From Clytia hemisphaerica (Eukaryota; Cnidaria; Hydrozoa; Leptothecata; Clytiidae): a DNA stretch of 64,000 nucleotides. Location: positions 77,748 through 141,747 of the forward strand of contig CACVBU010000182.1 in the NCBI GenBank assembly GCA_902728285.1. Reading direction: 5' to 3'. This document shows positions 36,171 to 48,324 of the stretch, one piece after another. How positions within the stretch are numbered: position 1 is the first letter of the stretch; every line of letters starts with the position of its first letter. The position numbers and the translations under genes were made by a program. The notes under the pieces are model-generated. The model ran no database searches and was not told where the DNA came from. It worked only from the letters and a program-made list of their open reading frames with translations.

Positions 36171-36518
36171 ATCTTTTTTGGTCCAGCGCGCAGCAGAATG
36201 GAACTGATTAAAGGGCAACTGATCGAAAAGATTTTGTCTTTGTCGGGGCCTGTGCGCGCAATAAATTAACAAGTCCAGGATAAACCCACCGCCGATCTAG
36301 AATTTTTGCCCCGCCTACCCGCGCGATGTTTGACTTATGTTTTGGATTGAATTGGTAGTAGAGTCAAATTTCCCGTTTAGATTAAAGGGTTGTTTCAGGT
36401 AGGGTTAGGGCTAGGGTTGGGGATGGGAGTTAACCCCTGGTTAGGGTTTTAGCCCCCGGGTAGAGTTTGGAGTAAATACCATGTTTATAAGCAACTTTGA
36501 ACTCCATAATGCAGTTGT
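36171..36518. other. Unassigned, G-rich near 36,400-36,470
   Basis: AGGGTTAGGGCTAGGG-type phrases suggest a short degenerate (TTAGGG)-like patch, too short and irregular to call a telomeric repeat. Confidence 0.3.
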
Positions 36519-36600
36519 GACTCGATGGCCGAGTGGTTAAGGCGCTGGCGTTCTAATCATAGGTGCTTTGTATATAGTGGGTTCGAATCGCATCAGACTT
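36519..36600 (+). pseudogene. tRNA-like sequence (Ser/Leu type)
   Basis: GATGGCCGAGTGGTTAAGGC is a near-perfect A-box region of class II tRNAs, a variable-arm-length segment follows, and GGGTTCGAATCGCATC matches the B box. The anticodon region TTCTAAT and the acceptor ends pair badly. It is probably a tRNA-derived SINE head or a tRNA pseudogene. Confidence 0.5.
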
Positions 36601-37339
36601 TCAAAGCTTAGCAATAAAAGAAAGTGTCAAAGAATAGAAGCTCAGAGTGGAGGATGGGAAGGAAATTTTTTGCGTCACTTAAGGAACCCGGTACGAACGA
36701 CATTCGGTTATTGCCACGTCAGCTGGACCTTCACGCCGCTCCGGCTTCTTGTTTGTCTTTTGTCCACCCATCCTGTAGTATGGAAATTTAATGGAACAGC
36801 CCATTCTTACGCTGGGATTTAGGCTATCTTCTCAGGGAACTTGGAATACTTTGTCGGGAGGAAAGGAAGAAGTAAGATCGTTAGAAACTCTGAAGTTTTT
36901 CGATTATTACTAGAACACTTAAATAAAGAAAAATCATGTAATGACCAAATAACCATAATTAATGAAAAATAAAATTAATATTGAACTATTTTTCCCCATT
37001 TTTCCTGAATTTTCTGAAATGGAATTTCAATCCCAAGCCATAGAAACATAGGAATACCAATCCACACCGAGGTTCAGTTGTTATTATTACTCCCACTGGC
37101 TGAAAAGATCCTACCGGGTTTGTAAGAAGGGGGTATCTTTATTGAGACTTCCACAAGCTCAAGCTGACAAACAAACAACAACTCGTCTTTTGGACAATAC
37201 AGCAGACGAAGACGAGATTGAACACTGAGAAGGATGGAGCATGAAAACTATTCAAACAAGAAAGCCGATGTGATAAGAAATGTAAGGAAGAACTTACAGA
37301 AGACTCATACAAAATTGAAAATCTTCCTTTTAGGTAGTA
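36601..37339. other. Unassigned sequence
   Basis: The first 200 bp may be the body of a tRNA-derived SINE starting at 36,519, but no poly(A) or target duplication could be identified. The rest is featureless. Confidence 0.3.
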
Positions 37340-37507
37340 CCTTATCGGGGAAAACTTGGTCGGGGAAAATTTTCGTCGGGGAAAAATTCGTCACTTGCTT
37401 GTAGTTGGTAAACGCATTAACACCGGGGAAACTTTTCGTCGGGGAAAATATTCGTCACTTGTCCAAAATTTCATCACTTTTCCCCGACGAAGTTTTCCCC
37501 AATAAGG
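37340..37507. mobile_element. CCTTATCGGGGAAAAC foldback MITE, copy 1
   Basis: CCTTATCGGGGAAAACTTGG at the left is answered by AAGTTTTCCCCAATAAGG at the right. The interior repeats the motif TCGTCGGGGAAAA in both orientations and TTCGTCACTTG. A second copy lies at 63,049-63,215. Confidence 0.75.
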
Positions 37508-37604
37508 CACGTACGACAAAGATTTTTACCTTGAGTGTACCTTCTATGGTACACCGGTCGCTCAGGTCAAGTAGTAGCAGTTAATAAGAAACGACTGGGT
37601 ACTA

Positions 37605-38617
37605 AAGTCTGTCCAGATATAATTGGCAGTGGAAACAAGAATGCCTGTAACTTTTGATAGTCAAATATAATTATGGAAATTTTTTTGCTTGTTTTAGAGA
37701 GTCAAAGGTGCTGTATTTGAATGTATTTTTGGTTGAAAAATTCACGATTTTTAGCGATTAAATTTGCGATTGCAAAAATTGAGCTTTTTTTCTACTTATG
37801 CTATAACGTTCATTTTTACACCAGTGGTAGCTCAACCTTAGGTTAAGAAGTTTGTAAAATTTCAAGGCAAACAGAAAAGTCCTTCAGAAGATATGGGACC
37901 CGAAATACCCCTTGGTAGCACTTTTCTGTGAAATATCAAATCTCCAACTTATTATTAAAAACGGGGGTTATGTTATCTTTTTTGAACAGTGCAATTAAAA
38001 GTTGGAAAATGTTAAGTGTTGGTGCATTGGTATCATTGCTATTGGTATCACTTATTATTTCGAAAAGAAGTGAAATCACAGTATAATTGTTTTTATTGAA
38101 AAGATAAGCATGAACTTATATTGCCTTTGTTATTTTTAAGTCTAAAGAACTTTGCTAATTCCCAAAACCCTAAACACAGTTTGTCTATGAGGTCATTAAA
38201 GAGATCGTAAAATGTGTTATGATCGAAAAATTGTTTTATCAATCATATCACTACCCCCGTTTTTAGTAATAAGTTGGAGATTTGATATTTCACAGAAAAG
38301 TGCTACCAAGGGGTATTTCGGGTCCCATATCTTCTGAAGGACTTTTCTGTTTGCCTTGAAATTTTACAAACTTCTTAACCTAAGGTTGAGCTACCACTGG
38401 TGTAAAAATGAACGTTATAGCATAAGTAGAAAAAAAGCTCAATTTTTGCAATCGCAAATTTAACCGCTTAAAATCGCGAATTTTTCAACCGAAAATACAT
38501 TCAAATATAGCGCTTTTGATTCTCTAAAACAAGCAAAAAAAATTTCCATAATTATATTTGACTATCAAAAGTTACAGGCATTCTTGTTTCCACTGCCAAT
38601 TATATCTGGACAGACTT
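37605..38617. mobile_element. 1.0-kb near-palindromic TA element
   Basis: TA at 37,603-37,604 and 38,618-38,619 bounds ends AAGTCTGTCCAGATATAATT and its complement. The arms match for about 350 bp on each side with only a few differences; for example, ACTTATTATTAAAAACGGGG pairs with CCCCGTTTTTAGTAATAAGT. The centre of about 300 bp is unique and non-coding. The TA target and AAGTCTG start fit a Tc1/mariner-mobilised foldback. Confidence 0.85.
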
Positions 38618-39247
38618 TAAAATTGTTTTTTATTGGCTGTATTATTTGCAGAAGCTACCACCATTAAAATCATCAGAAAGCAAAGTTCAATCAGAAGTAG
38701 ACTCTATTCTAAAGTCACTGCCGTTGTTGGACGCTTTGAATACACCTTTTCGACCGTAGCCGCCAATTGCCACGCAGGAATATTTTTGTACGTTTTACCA
38801 CCCTAAAACCGTCCCAGTCTTTTTTCGCGCCTAAAGACAATAGAAAAAAGGGTTAAAATAGGATTGGATCGAGTTTAGGGTGGTAAAAAAGTGGCACGCA
38901 CCTGACCGCGCGGCTACGGTCGAAAAGGTGTATTTTTGAGATTCGAGAAAAAACATTGGATACAAAGGTAAATATAGTCCAAGCAACGAAACGTAATGAC
39001 TAATACTGTTGACGCCGGGTGTTTCAAAGATCAATATCCAAGTGATATCGTTTAAATCATTATAGGATTGAAAGATGCTATTTATAAAATTATTTTTTTA
39101 CTTTCACTGTGTGTGAGTTTCACATGTCGCAAGCATAATGTTAACCTGCCCACGGTATCAACTTTCTTTAAAAAAGAAGCTCCATTTTATAAATTTGATC
39201 AAAGAATGCTGTTTCAACGGAAAAAAGAAGACAGGTATGGCAATCAT
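38618..39247. other. Unassigned sequence with an inverted phrase
   Basis: TACACCTTTTCGACCGTAGC at 38,741 is inverted at 38,923 (GCTACGGTCGAAAAGGTGTA), and TTACCACCCTAAA near 38,795 pairs with TTTAGGGTGGTAA near 38,875. This indicates another foldback element of about 200 bp (38,741-38,942). No gene supported. Confidence 0.5.
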
Positions 39248-39463
39248 TATGAGGCTTCGATGGCCAAAGTGTTAAGAACAAATTTAAGAACTTTTTAAGG
39301 CTTTGTGGTCTCAAAGACACCCTTTTTCTTAGAAAGATGGCCAAAAGTACTCACAAAATGGTCAAAATAAGAACATGCTAAAACATTTTTAGGCTTAAAG
39401 AATTAAGAACATCTTCAAATCATCATCTTCAAAAATTTTGGATGCTCTTATAAAAAACGTGTA
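39248..39463. mobile_element. ACACGTTTTT MITE copy, left end eroded
   Basis: GAGGCTTCGATGGCCAAAGT, TTAAGAACAA and the end CTTATAAAAAACGTGT match the family. Confidence 0.6.
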
Positions 39464-39580
39464 AATTCTTGGATCCCACGTTCTCACTCTACCAAAAAGA
39501 TAAGTCATTTCTCCTTCCTACGAGGTTTTTCCAATGCGATGAGATCTTTCTCTGAGGACAATGTCGCTTCTTACCAAAAA

Positions 39581-39770
39581 TACGTTTTTTATAAGAACAA
39601 ACTATAAAAGAAGGCCACAACATTAAGAACAATCTTTTAGAACATTTTAAGGTTTCGCAGGGTCTAAATCACCCAATTACTTAGGAAATCACAGAGAAAT
39701 ACTCAAAAAATGGTGAAAATGAGAATATTTCAAAAACATTGGATGTTCTTATGAAAAAGATATAAGCAAG
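39581..39770. mobile_element. ACACGTTTTT MITE copy, shortened
   Basis: Starts TACGTTTTTTATAAGAACAA and ends GGATGTTCTTATGAAAAAGA. The interior matches the main subfamily. Confidence 0.6.
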
Positions 39771-40254
39771 ATAATGGACAACAATATTTGAATAAAACAC
39801 GTCATCATTGTCAACAAGGAATTGATTCGGAGGCATATTGGATCACCACGTGGTCACATGATGAAGCATGGAAAGCATATTTCAAATACGACGCCTCGGT
39901 GTAAATATAGCATTACATAATCGGTACTCGATGAAAATCATGTGTTTTTTTTATAGTTTTCGGTATTCTCACCGATTCATACGCAGCCCACCCTTTTTTT
40001 GGAAATGAAGTCGCATTTTCAAATCAAGCCAAAAATGAAAAACATGGAAATCTGCAAATTAGACAATCCTAATTATCTCGTAAAAATACTTTCGGTAAGG
40101 ATTTGTTATTTTCCTTTCTTGAAGTCTGAAAATAACTTTTAGTAAACCTAATTTATCACAGATTTTTGACAGGACGGAATTTGAAATTAGAACAGTTCAA
40201 AGAAACACCGAAAGTAGTAATATATTTTTGCAGCAAATTATCTTACAAATTGGA
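39771..40254. other. Unassigned sequence
   Basis: No feature seen. Confidence 0.3.
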
Positions 40255-40511
40255 TACAGGTTTGTTTTTATAAGAGCATCCAAAATTTTTAAAGCTTTCG
40301 GATGTTCTTAACTTTCTGAGTTTTAAGCCTAAAAGTATTCTTAACATGTTCGTATTTTGACCATTTTTTGAGAATATTTTTGACCATTTTCCTAAAAAAA
40401 TCGGGTGCTTTAGACTCCACAAAGCATTAAAATGTTCTTAACTTGTTCTTAATATTTTGACCATCGAAACCTTATGTTCTTATATAGTCTGTTCTTATAA
40501 AAAAACGTGTA
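40255..40511. mobile_element. ACACGTTTTT MITE copy
   Basis: TA-flanked; starts CAGGTTTGTTTTTATAAGAG (mutated end) and ends GTTCTTATAAAAAAACGTGT. Confidence 0.7.
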
Positions 40512-40548
40512 CTTTCTTTCAATTCATAAGGAATCAGTCTTATTGTCA

Positions 40549-40806
40549 TACACGTTTTTTTTTTTATAAGAACGTCAAAAATTTTCGAAGCCTTCGGATG
40601 TTCTTAGTTTTTTGGATTTGAAGCCTAAAAATGTTCTTAAAATGTTCTTATTTTCAGCATTTTTTGAGCATTTTGATGTAATTTCTTAAGAAAATGCATG
40701 TTTTTAAGTCTCCAAAGCCTTAGAATGTTCTTCGAATGTTCTTAAGTTTTTGGGCCTCGAAGCCTTATGTTCTTATATAGTTTGTTCTTATAAAAAAAAA
40801 CGTGTA
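40549..40806. mobile_element. ACACGTTTTT MITE copy, well preserved
   Basis: TA-flanked, starts ACACGTTTTTTTTTTATAAG and ends with the complement. It is nearly identical over its length to 61,175-61,431, so one of the two moved recently. Confidence 0.8.
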
Positions 40807-42038
40807 GCCGGCTTTAAAGCTTTTAATTGGAGATATGAAGACTAGCAACCAAGAAAGTATTGATAAACTTCCTAATCTAATTAGTTCTGATTTTCGAATA
40901 TACAACTCAAAAATTTATAAATACAGAAAATATAGAAACCCACGCAGAATAGATTGATCTGTGATTTAATTACTTTCACAAAGGACACAGTCATATACTT
41001 AATTGAGGATGGCTTAATTTATTTGTTTTCCATTAAATGGCATTTAACGAGAAACTCGTGTTATATAAGGTGTAGTTCCTGAAACGGAAAATAAAGTAGA
41101 TTTTTTGGTTGATAAGGAAGAACAAAGGTTAAAATGTTTATCAAGTTTAATACGCCCACTTTTTGATATGGTGACTTCTTCAAGAATAAAAAATACAGCT
41201 TGAAGTCTATAACAGTGTGGCAAAAAGGCAACTCCCAGTTGATGCTGTAAATTTGGTAAATACTCTGCTTTCCGAGGGACTTGCAGAATTAATTAAAGGA
41301 CGAGAATCGAATCGAATGTAAAGTACTCTGAGGTGGCTAATAAACGGCCCACTTTGTTTGTTCATTTTTCGATTTTTTAGGCCCGGAATTCATTTGGATG
41401 GAAGGACGGAATTTAATAGGAACCCACCCTTTGTTTAATAGTTGTTGAAAATATTATCAGCTGTCAAAAGCCGAGTCCTTTCTTTGCTCTAAATAGCTAT
41501 CTATAAGTATAAAAGTATAAAAAAGAGAAATACTGGCAGCCTAACTTAGAGAAACTTTTGAGAATTCCAAGTAGATATTGATAAGAAAATTGTTTCCTTA
41601 CAGAATATTTCGAAATCACTTAAATGTAACTTCATGTGAAAAAAAAAATACAGAAAACTGGATTCATTTAACAAAGTCAGTGAAAAAGGGAAAATTTCAA
41701 AAGGCGGGGCAGGCTCTTCAGTCAAGACAAGCACTTCAAAATATTACCTGTGACGAGTATTTAATTGGCTACTTTCTATTTCATTATTTCAATTATCAGT
41801 TTATGGTGTGACGAGATTTTACTAATATTGAAATTTCGTCAGGTCAATTAAGATTTTGGTAATTGAATATTTTTAATAGATTGTGTTTGACAATTTGGAA
41901 TATTGGGCTTTTCAAAACAGATATAGAAATTCTATTGAAAATCTCAGTAATTACTTGTTAAGTCTGTATTGGTCTAATAATACACTTCCGAACGTTTCCA
42001 TTACAAAGTCAGTACGTCAGTAAATATAAAAATCGAGT
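40807..42038. other. Unassigned AT-rich sequence
   Basis: Short frames at 41,546-41,811 have no motifs. No repeat boundaries seen. Confidence 0.3.
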
Positions 42039-42282
42039 TACACGTTTTTTTGAATAAGAACAAACTATATAAGAACATAAGACTTCGATGGTCAAAATAT
42101 TAAGAACAAGTTAAGAAAATTTTTAGGCTTTGCAGACTCAAAAACACTCGATTTTTAAGGAAAATGGACAAAAATACTCACAAAATGGTGAAAACTCAAA
42201 AACGTTTTTAGACTGGAAACTCAAACATTTAAGAACATCCGAAGGCTTAAATTTTGGATGTTTTCATAAAAAAAAACGTGTA
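42039..42282. mobile_element. ACACGTTTTT MITE copy
   Basis: TA-flanked, ends ACACGTTTTTTTGAATAAGA and AAAAAAAACGTGT. It lies in the opposite orientation to 40,549. Confidence 0.75.
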
Positions 42283-42743
42283 GGACCTGACCTTACATAC
42301 TGTAGAAAACACACAACGAGACCTGTCGGGTTTCCCTACTTACTAATCTTATAGGCTATTTTTAACCGGGACACCCACCCTACCCTAGGAGAATTGGGTA
42401 ATTTCAATGCCCTTAGAACCCTGTCTTGGGACTGGGACAGTAACATAGAGGGCAACATTAAAATCAGATGCTGAGTAGAACCTAAGTAACCTAAGTGGTA
42501 TCCTTTGTTTTATGTAGTGCGATCTGCACGGTCTTGATTTGTACTTTAAGGTAGTTTTGGGCTTGTTATATCAGTCAAAAGCTTGGAAAAAGTCTTTAGT
42601 AACTTAGGGTTACAAAATGACGTCACGAGTAGAGGATAATTGAATTATGGTTGACTTTTTTCTTGTACATACAAAGATAATGTTAGCATTACGTCATGTA
42701 TTAGTAAGACAACGTCAGATAAAGGTTATCAATGATACGCAAA
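42283..42743. other. Unassigned sequence
   Basis: No feature seen. Confidence 0.3.
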
Positions 42744-43111
42744 TACACGTTTTTTCTTTTATTAGAACCCAGTTTATAAGATCATTGACGCTGAAATTCG
42801 TCGAAAAATTAACAACATCGTAAGAACATGCCCAGCCTCAGTTTGGAAAAAAATGACAAGAAACTACAATTTTTTCCTCTTTTCAAGCAGTTTTAAACAA
42901 GCTTAGGAATGGATTTTCTAAATCAAGAGTCAAATATTGTCCAAATTTTACCAATTTTAAGTTCTCTTTATTTTGCATGATATTGTCGATTTAGAGTAGT
43001 CTGAAAATTTAAGAACGCATCTAAGAACATTTCAGGCTGAAAATTGCTAAAAAAATAAGCACATCAAGGCTCAGCCAAATTTTAGGTGTTCTAATAAAAA
43101 AAAAACGTGTA
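42744..43111. mobile_element. ACACGTTTTT MITE, long variant
   Basis: TA-flanked, ends ACACGTTTTTTCTTTTATTA and AAAAAAAACGTGT. The interior is of the GAACCC/AGAACATTTCAGGCTGA type, close to the 33,824 copy. Confidence 0.65.
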
Positions 43112-43339
43112 AGTTAATAAGAAAGATCCATGACCGACATTTTGATCAATATAAGGAATGACTAAGACCCTGAAAGATATGCACTTCTATGTTAAGTCTA
43201 ATGCTAGACGAGGCTTGTCTAGACTCTGAAATTTCACAATAAAGTATAGATAAATACTATGGCAACTTCAATACTTTTATCGCAACGTAAGGGTTTCTTT
43301 AGAATGTTAGACCACTCCGCTATGAAAAAATAAGGGTTA
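43112..43339. other. Spacer
   Basis: No feature seen. Confidence 0.3.
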
Positions 43340-43575
43340 TACACGTTTTTTTTATAAGAACATCTAGAATTTTTGAAGCTCTTGACATTTTAAGCCTAAA
43401 AGTGTTCTTAATATGTTCTTATTTTCAAAATTTTGTCTGAGTATTCTTATCAATTTTCCTAAGAAATTTGGTGTTTTAGAGTTCAAGAAGCCTTAAAATG
43501 TTATTAACTTCTTCTTAATATTTTTGCCATCGGAGCCTTATGTTCTTATATAGTTTGTTCTTATAAAAACGTGTA
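43340..43575. mobile_element. ACACGTTTTT MITE copy
   Basis: TA-flanked, ends ACACGTTTTTTTTATAAGAA and CTTATAAAAACGTGT; same orientation as 40,549. Confidence 0.75.
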
Positions 43576-43875
43576 ATTTGGTAGACTTACTTATCAGAGG
43601 TTTTTTCTTTGAAATTTGGCGGTATTTGAGTCACTGTCGAACGAAAAGGAAATTGTCAGCAAATATGTAGTTTCATGTTTTTTCGCGTTCTGAATTTAAT
43701 GCGTTTTTTACGAGTTGTCTGCAAGCCGCCCGTGACGCCTCATTAAGATCATGATCTCTTCCATAATGTGATTTTGATTTCTTTTTAAGAGAGAATTTCC
43801 ATTCTCTTGGATGGAAGAAAACTATTTTAAAGGATTTTTTTTTCCTTCTAAATCGGTTCCGTATTTTTATTTTTA
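43576..43875. other. Spacer
   Basis: No feature seen. Confidence 0.3.
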
Positions 43876-43973
43876 CCCAGCCGGCACACGACGTTTTTTC
43901 AACGTTTATTTAACGTTCACAACGTCCATATAACGTTAGATGAACATTGATACAACGTTGTGTGCCAGCTGGG
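43876..43973. repeat. 98-bp palindromic AACGTT element, copy 1
   Basis: CCCAGCCGGCACACGACGTT at the left and GTTGTGTGCCAGCTGGG at the right, with AACGTT repeated at about 10-12-bp steps inside. A second copy at 62,417-62,508 shares the internal ACAACGTCCATATAACGTT exactly. Confidence 0.8.
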
Positions 43974-44398
43974 TAGAGCCACTTACTTACTAATAGTTAG
44001 CCTGGATATCCAGTCCTTGAACGATTTCTCCTTTGATGTTTTGCAGTTGATTACTTTCATATAACAAACCTGATATTTACGGCGTTCTTGGGGTTCGATA
44101 ATTGCGCGTAACAAACTTTGGGTGACTTAGGGTGTAGTCGAAATAATAAATTTACCAAATTGAATCTCAGGGAATAAGAAGCTTTTCTACATTCTAGTAT
44201 CCTTGGAATTCTTTTACAACGTAGAAGACAAAATGCATTATGGCACTCGCTCCAGTATCAAATGATAAGGTTGGCATATAAGAGGCCCCCCAGTAGACCC
44301 AAAATTCACGCCATCACGCCACGAAAAACTCTCCATCACGCCATCACGCCAACCGCTGGGGGGGGGCTCATATAAGAATTTATTCTCAGTGTAAAGAA
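43974..44398. other. Unassigned, short CACGCCATCACGCCA repeats
   Basis: Near 44,315-44,350 the phrase CATCACGCCA recurs three times. No gene supported. Confidence 0.35.
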
Positions 44399-44648
44399 TA
44401 CACTTTTTTAAAAGAACAAACTATATAAGAACATACGGCTTCGGTGGTCAAAGTCTTAAGAACAAGTTAAGAAAATTTTAAGGCTTCGTGGGCTCTAAAA
44501 CACCTGTTTTCTCAGGAAAATGGACAAAAATACTCAAAAAAAGCTGAAAATAAGAACATGTTAAGAACATTTTTAGGTTTGAAACCCGAAAAGTTAAGAA
44601 CATCTGAGGCTTCAAAAATTCTGGATGTTCTTATAAAAAAAACGTGTA
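44399..44648. mobile_element. ACACGTTTTT MITE copy
   Basis: TA-flanked; left end mutated to ACACTTTTTTAAAAGAACAA, right end AAAAAAAACGTGT. Opposite orientation to 40,549. Confidence 0.7.
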
Positions 44649-44975
44649 CCCAAAGATTTCAAAATTATAGGAAAAAACACTCAACGCTTTTAATTTATAT
44701 CAACAAAAAAAGTCTGGTCGAATCACTGAAACAGTAATGATTCAAATTAAAAATCAGAATTTCTTCAATTTAATTGGGAATCCCCTTAAAGATAATACCT
44801 CAAGGAATCCCATTTCATTGTCTACATGGATGCAGTTTAAGTAAGGGGCGATTCCCCTTTATTGGTCAGCCTAAGCTGAGCATTCAAATCCGTAAAATTC
44901 ATTTCTTCCATCATCATCATAAGACGGCAAAAAAAAAATCCGATTTCCCGATCTCACTTTGATTTTTAAACTTTC
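44649..44975. other. Unassigned sequence
   Basis: No motif-bearing frame. Confidence 0.3.
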
Positions 44976-45205
44976 TTCCGATCGGGTTAACTTTTTGGGT
45001 ACTTTTAGCGTGCGTTGTTTTTACAGATCATAATGTGGTGTTTCAAGATGGCGGCTCAAGCGATAAGTCAGATGTGATAAGTCAGTGTTGTTCCGATCGG
45101 GTTAACTTTTTGGGTACTTTTAGCGTGCGTTGTTTTTACAGATCATAATGTGGTGTTTCAAGATGGCGGCTCAAGCGATAAGTCAGATGTGATAAGTCAG
45201 TGTTG
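44976..45205. repeat. Exact 115-bp tandem duplication
   Basis: 44,976-45,090 is repeated as 45,091-45,205 without a visible difference, beginning TTCCGATCGGGTTAAC. Either a recent tandem duplication or an assembly overlap not removed. Confidence 0.9.
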
Positions 45206-45588
45206 TACCAAAGTATTTTCAGTGTAAATCTGTTGCAAGCTTCAATTTCTGTCATTTATTTTTTTAACTCGGCAAATCAAACACATGATTTTCATCAAGG
45301 GGATTCTTTTTCTACACCTTTTGAAGGTTTAAAGCCGTTTGCTCAAGTTTTTGTTTATGTTGAATTTTCTGATACTTTTTATTGCTGCTTTTTATTAGTT
45401 TTTGCAATAAAAACATATTTTTCTTGTTTGCCTCTAGGTGGGATTGATGGTGTTATAATGTTATTGGAATTTGATAAAGTTTACAAAAGTACAGCTACTG
45501 TCTAAATTTGATAGAGACTGGATGCAATCGTGCTTTTTTGGACTTGGTTTGCTTGGACGTGTTTGATAAGGCGAATCGCAAAAAATTG
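45206..45588. other. Unassigned sequence with one open frame
   Basis: A 101-codon plus-strand frame (45,200-45,505) lacks known motifs. It contains hydrophobic stretches but no clear start context or splice sites. Confidence 0.3.
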
Positions 45589-45913
45589 TTTGGTTCCCGT
45601 CATTTCTACTTTAAAAAGTGGGGGTCAGTTTGTCGAAAATATTTTTCTTTCAAGAAGCAGCTATATACATGAAAGAGAATCTGTACCCGTGTGTGGACTG
45701 ATCTGAATTAAGAAATTGAGAAACCGTGGATAAACTGGTTTTCGGTTTACTCTCCATTAGCATGCGGCTCGCTACTTCGATTTGAAAACTTGTAAACACA
45801 GAGCGTGCAGAGGTCGACAGTGGAAATCCAGCAAAGCAGCGGAAAAGCTTTCCGACTCTCCAACTCTACCTGCTGACCGTAAATCAGGGGCGGTCAGATG
45901 ACGGGAACCAAAT
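45589..45913. mobile_element. MITE with TTTGGTTCCCGTCAT ends
   Basis: TTTGGTTCCCGTCAT at 45,589 and its exact complement ATGACGGGAACCAAA at 45,899-45,913 enclose 325 bp with no coding capacity. Confidence 0.6.
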
Positions 45914-46395
45914 GATGACATCACATCTCCTATTATTGGACTTGCAAAATTATGACAAATGGTCTTTGGAATTTGATCAATTATATTAATATTAATATAT
46001 ACAGTTCTTGTTGAAATTGATCAAACTATTTTTCACGCAGTTCCGGACGCAGATAGTGTTTTTCTAACCTTTTCTAACCTTGGCGCACGTTTTGACTGAA
46101 TGATGGAATGGAATGAATGGCGATAACAGTTTATACATATCTCTTATCAGACTTGCAGAAAGCGGACTGCAGAAAGTTATGAAAAATGGTTTCTAGAATT
46201 TAATGAATTATACCGTCAAGTTACACAACATGCACACTCTCGTCACAACTTGCACAGTCATAACAAACAGATCCATCTGGTCTTCATTTAACATTGTTTT
46301 AAAGTTTAAAAAACACTACCAGTGCTTGGCACAGAAGAGAGGAATCCCAGTTGAAATTAATTGCTACTCCGTTGCCCTGTTGAATTTATTTATTA
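45914..46395. other. Unassigned sequence
   Basis: No feature seen. Confidence 0.3.
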
Positions 46396-46580
46396 CCTTA
46401 AAGGAAGAAATTTTGGCGGGAATTTAATTTGGCGGACGGCCAAAAAAGTTTTTTCAGAGGAAATTTAATTTGGCGGATGGCGGAAAAAAGAAATTTTGGC
46501 AGGAACTTAATTTGGCGGATTTCAGTCAAATCCGCCAAATCCGCCAAATTTTCTTTCCGCCAAAATTTCTTCCTTTAAGG
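46396..46580. mobile_element. Foldback MITE with CCTTAAAGGAAGAAATTTTG ends
   Basis: TA on both sides (46,394 and 46,581). The ends are exact complements for about 25 bp, and the interior repeats GGCGGA/TCCGCC in both orientations (AATTTGGCGGAT against ATCCGCCAAATT). Confidence 0.8.
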
Positions 46581-48324
46581 TATGGTCGTGTGTTTATTCC
46601 GCCAAGGCGGTAAAGCGATCGCCCAAATTCATAGACCATTCAAAAGGGAGTTTAAGGCAAAATAGGTGGAAAATGAGCTTCCCTGCATAGTTATGAATTT
46701 TAAGTTTTGCTTTCGATTATCATTTGCGACCAGCAAAGTCTTCAAGATGGTTGTGTGCATGTTGTGTAACTTGAAGGTACTAAACTACAAAGTTTATTTA
46801 CGAAGACTGGATGTAAATTATGTTTTTCTGACCTTGCCAAATTTTGGCTTTCACTGAATAGCAGTCAGTTTTTACGTACCTCATTGGCCTTGCAGACAAC
46901 TGACAAATGGTTTCTGTAATTTGACCAAGTCTACCAAAATACAGTTCCTGTTGAAATGTTATAAAAATGAACTACGTTTGCAAAGATTTTGATGCAAATT
47001 GTGTTTTTCTGGAGTTTGCGCTTTGTGACTTAAAGTTTGTAGCTTGTTAGTTTAAAGTGTTATTGGAGTTTTATCAAGTAAAACAAAAAGTACAGTTTCT
47101 ATGTATATTTGATGGATATCTTTATTTTGGTTCTGACGTTTTGGCAATTTTCTTATTTATTTCTACTAGATAACACTTTGTATATCTGACATATGGATAT
47201 TGTCTCCATACTTTGATCTTCTCGTGGGGGGGGGGGGCTTGGAGGAGCTCTCAGGCTTGTTTTGAATAATTTTAAATCAAGTTATCAAATGTTTCACATT
47301 TTGTACATTATTCAACATTTTTAGTCTAATCTGTTTCAGTATATCTCTTACATCTGTTAACCCACTTATTAAAGCTATCTAGCTAAGCTCTATTGGCTGA
47401 CCTTCCAGCCTCGGCTGGTTTATTGTTAAACTGTAATGAGGGGGTCGCATTTTGTAAAGTAGTAACAGAAAGATGAATCATCAATTATCTCAATATGATA
47501 ATGAGTGAATGAACAGCGATATGGAAGTAGGTGGGCATATCATATAAACACGTGTAAACAAAACTGTTTGCGGTAGCCATGTTGGATTTTTTTTTCAACA
47601 TGAAAAATGGCCAAGTGTTTTATAAGCATAGCGATGAGAAGAATGGTTTCTCAAAAACAATAGCTCTTTTGTTTGAGAGAAATGGAATCTTAAGCATACC
47701 CATGTCCATTTTTGATCCCCCTCCCTTGTTTACACCTATTTCTTTATGTTTATTGATTTTTTTAACAAACTTACTACTGGTAATTAGATTGATATAGATT
47801 ACTCGTCTGCTTTCAGGGGTTTTGATCTCCAGTCATCAAAAATCCCTGAAAGTCCTGAAAGTATTATAACGTATAGTAATCTGAATCTGATTGAGCAGTA
47901 ATACTTGCTTTATACATGTTATCTATATAGGGCTTACATTAATCTCTCGTACCCGAAAACTTCCTGGCACCGCATTTTACTGATGAGCGTATTAAAACCT
48001 TCCATGAGTATTGCCAGAATCGTAAAAGAACGAATTTGGGCTTGAATATACACGATTCACTTATTCGATTATTTCAAATATTTTCTTACCAAATGTCTAG
48101 ATTGGTGTTACAAACAATACGTCGGTATAAAATTTCTGTGTGGTTTAGTCTCTACTGTGTGATTGAATGAAACCAATTAAGCGTTAATTTTTTTCCTGTT
48201 ACAGGAATTCTGCTTAGAACAAGCTGAGAAGCATATCCTATGATCAAAAGGTCCTCGACATTAGACATCAACTACAGTATTTAGCCTAGAATACATGCAG
48301 TGATGATTTGAATGAACTAAATCA
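46581..48324. other. Unassigned AT-rich region
   Basis: G-run near 47,228. Several short frames without motifs. No repeat boundary seen. Confidence 0.3.

Noticed and set aside
36519..36600. Functional tRNA-Ser or tRNA-Leu gene
   Set aside because: Good A and B boxes but no consistent cloverleaf; the apparent CTA anticodon would be a suppressor, which is implausible.
45200..45505. 101-codon hydrophobic frame as a membrane protein
   Set aside because: No start context, splice sites or family pattern; composition is what T-rich non-coding DNA gives.
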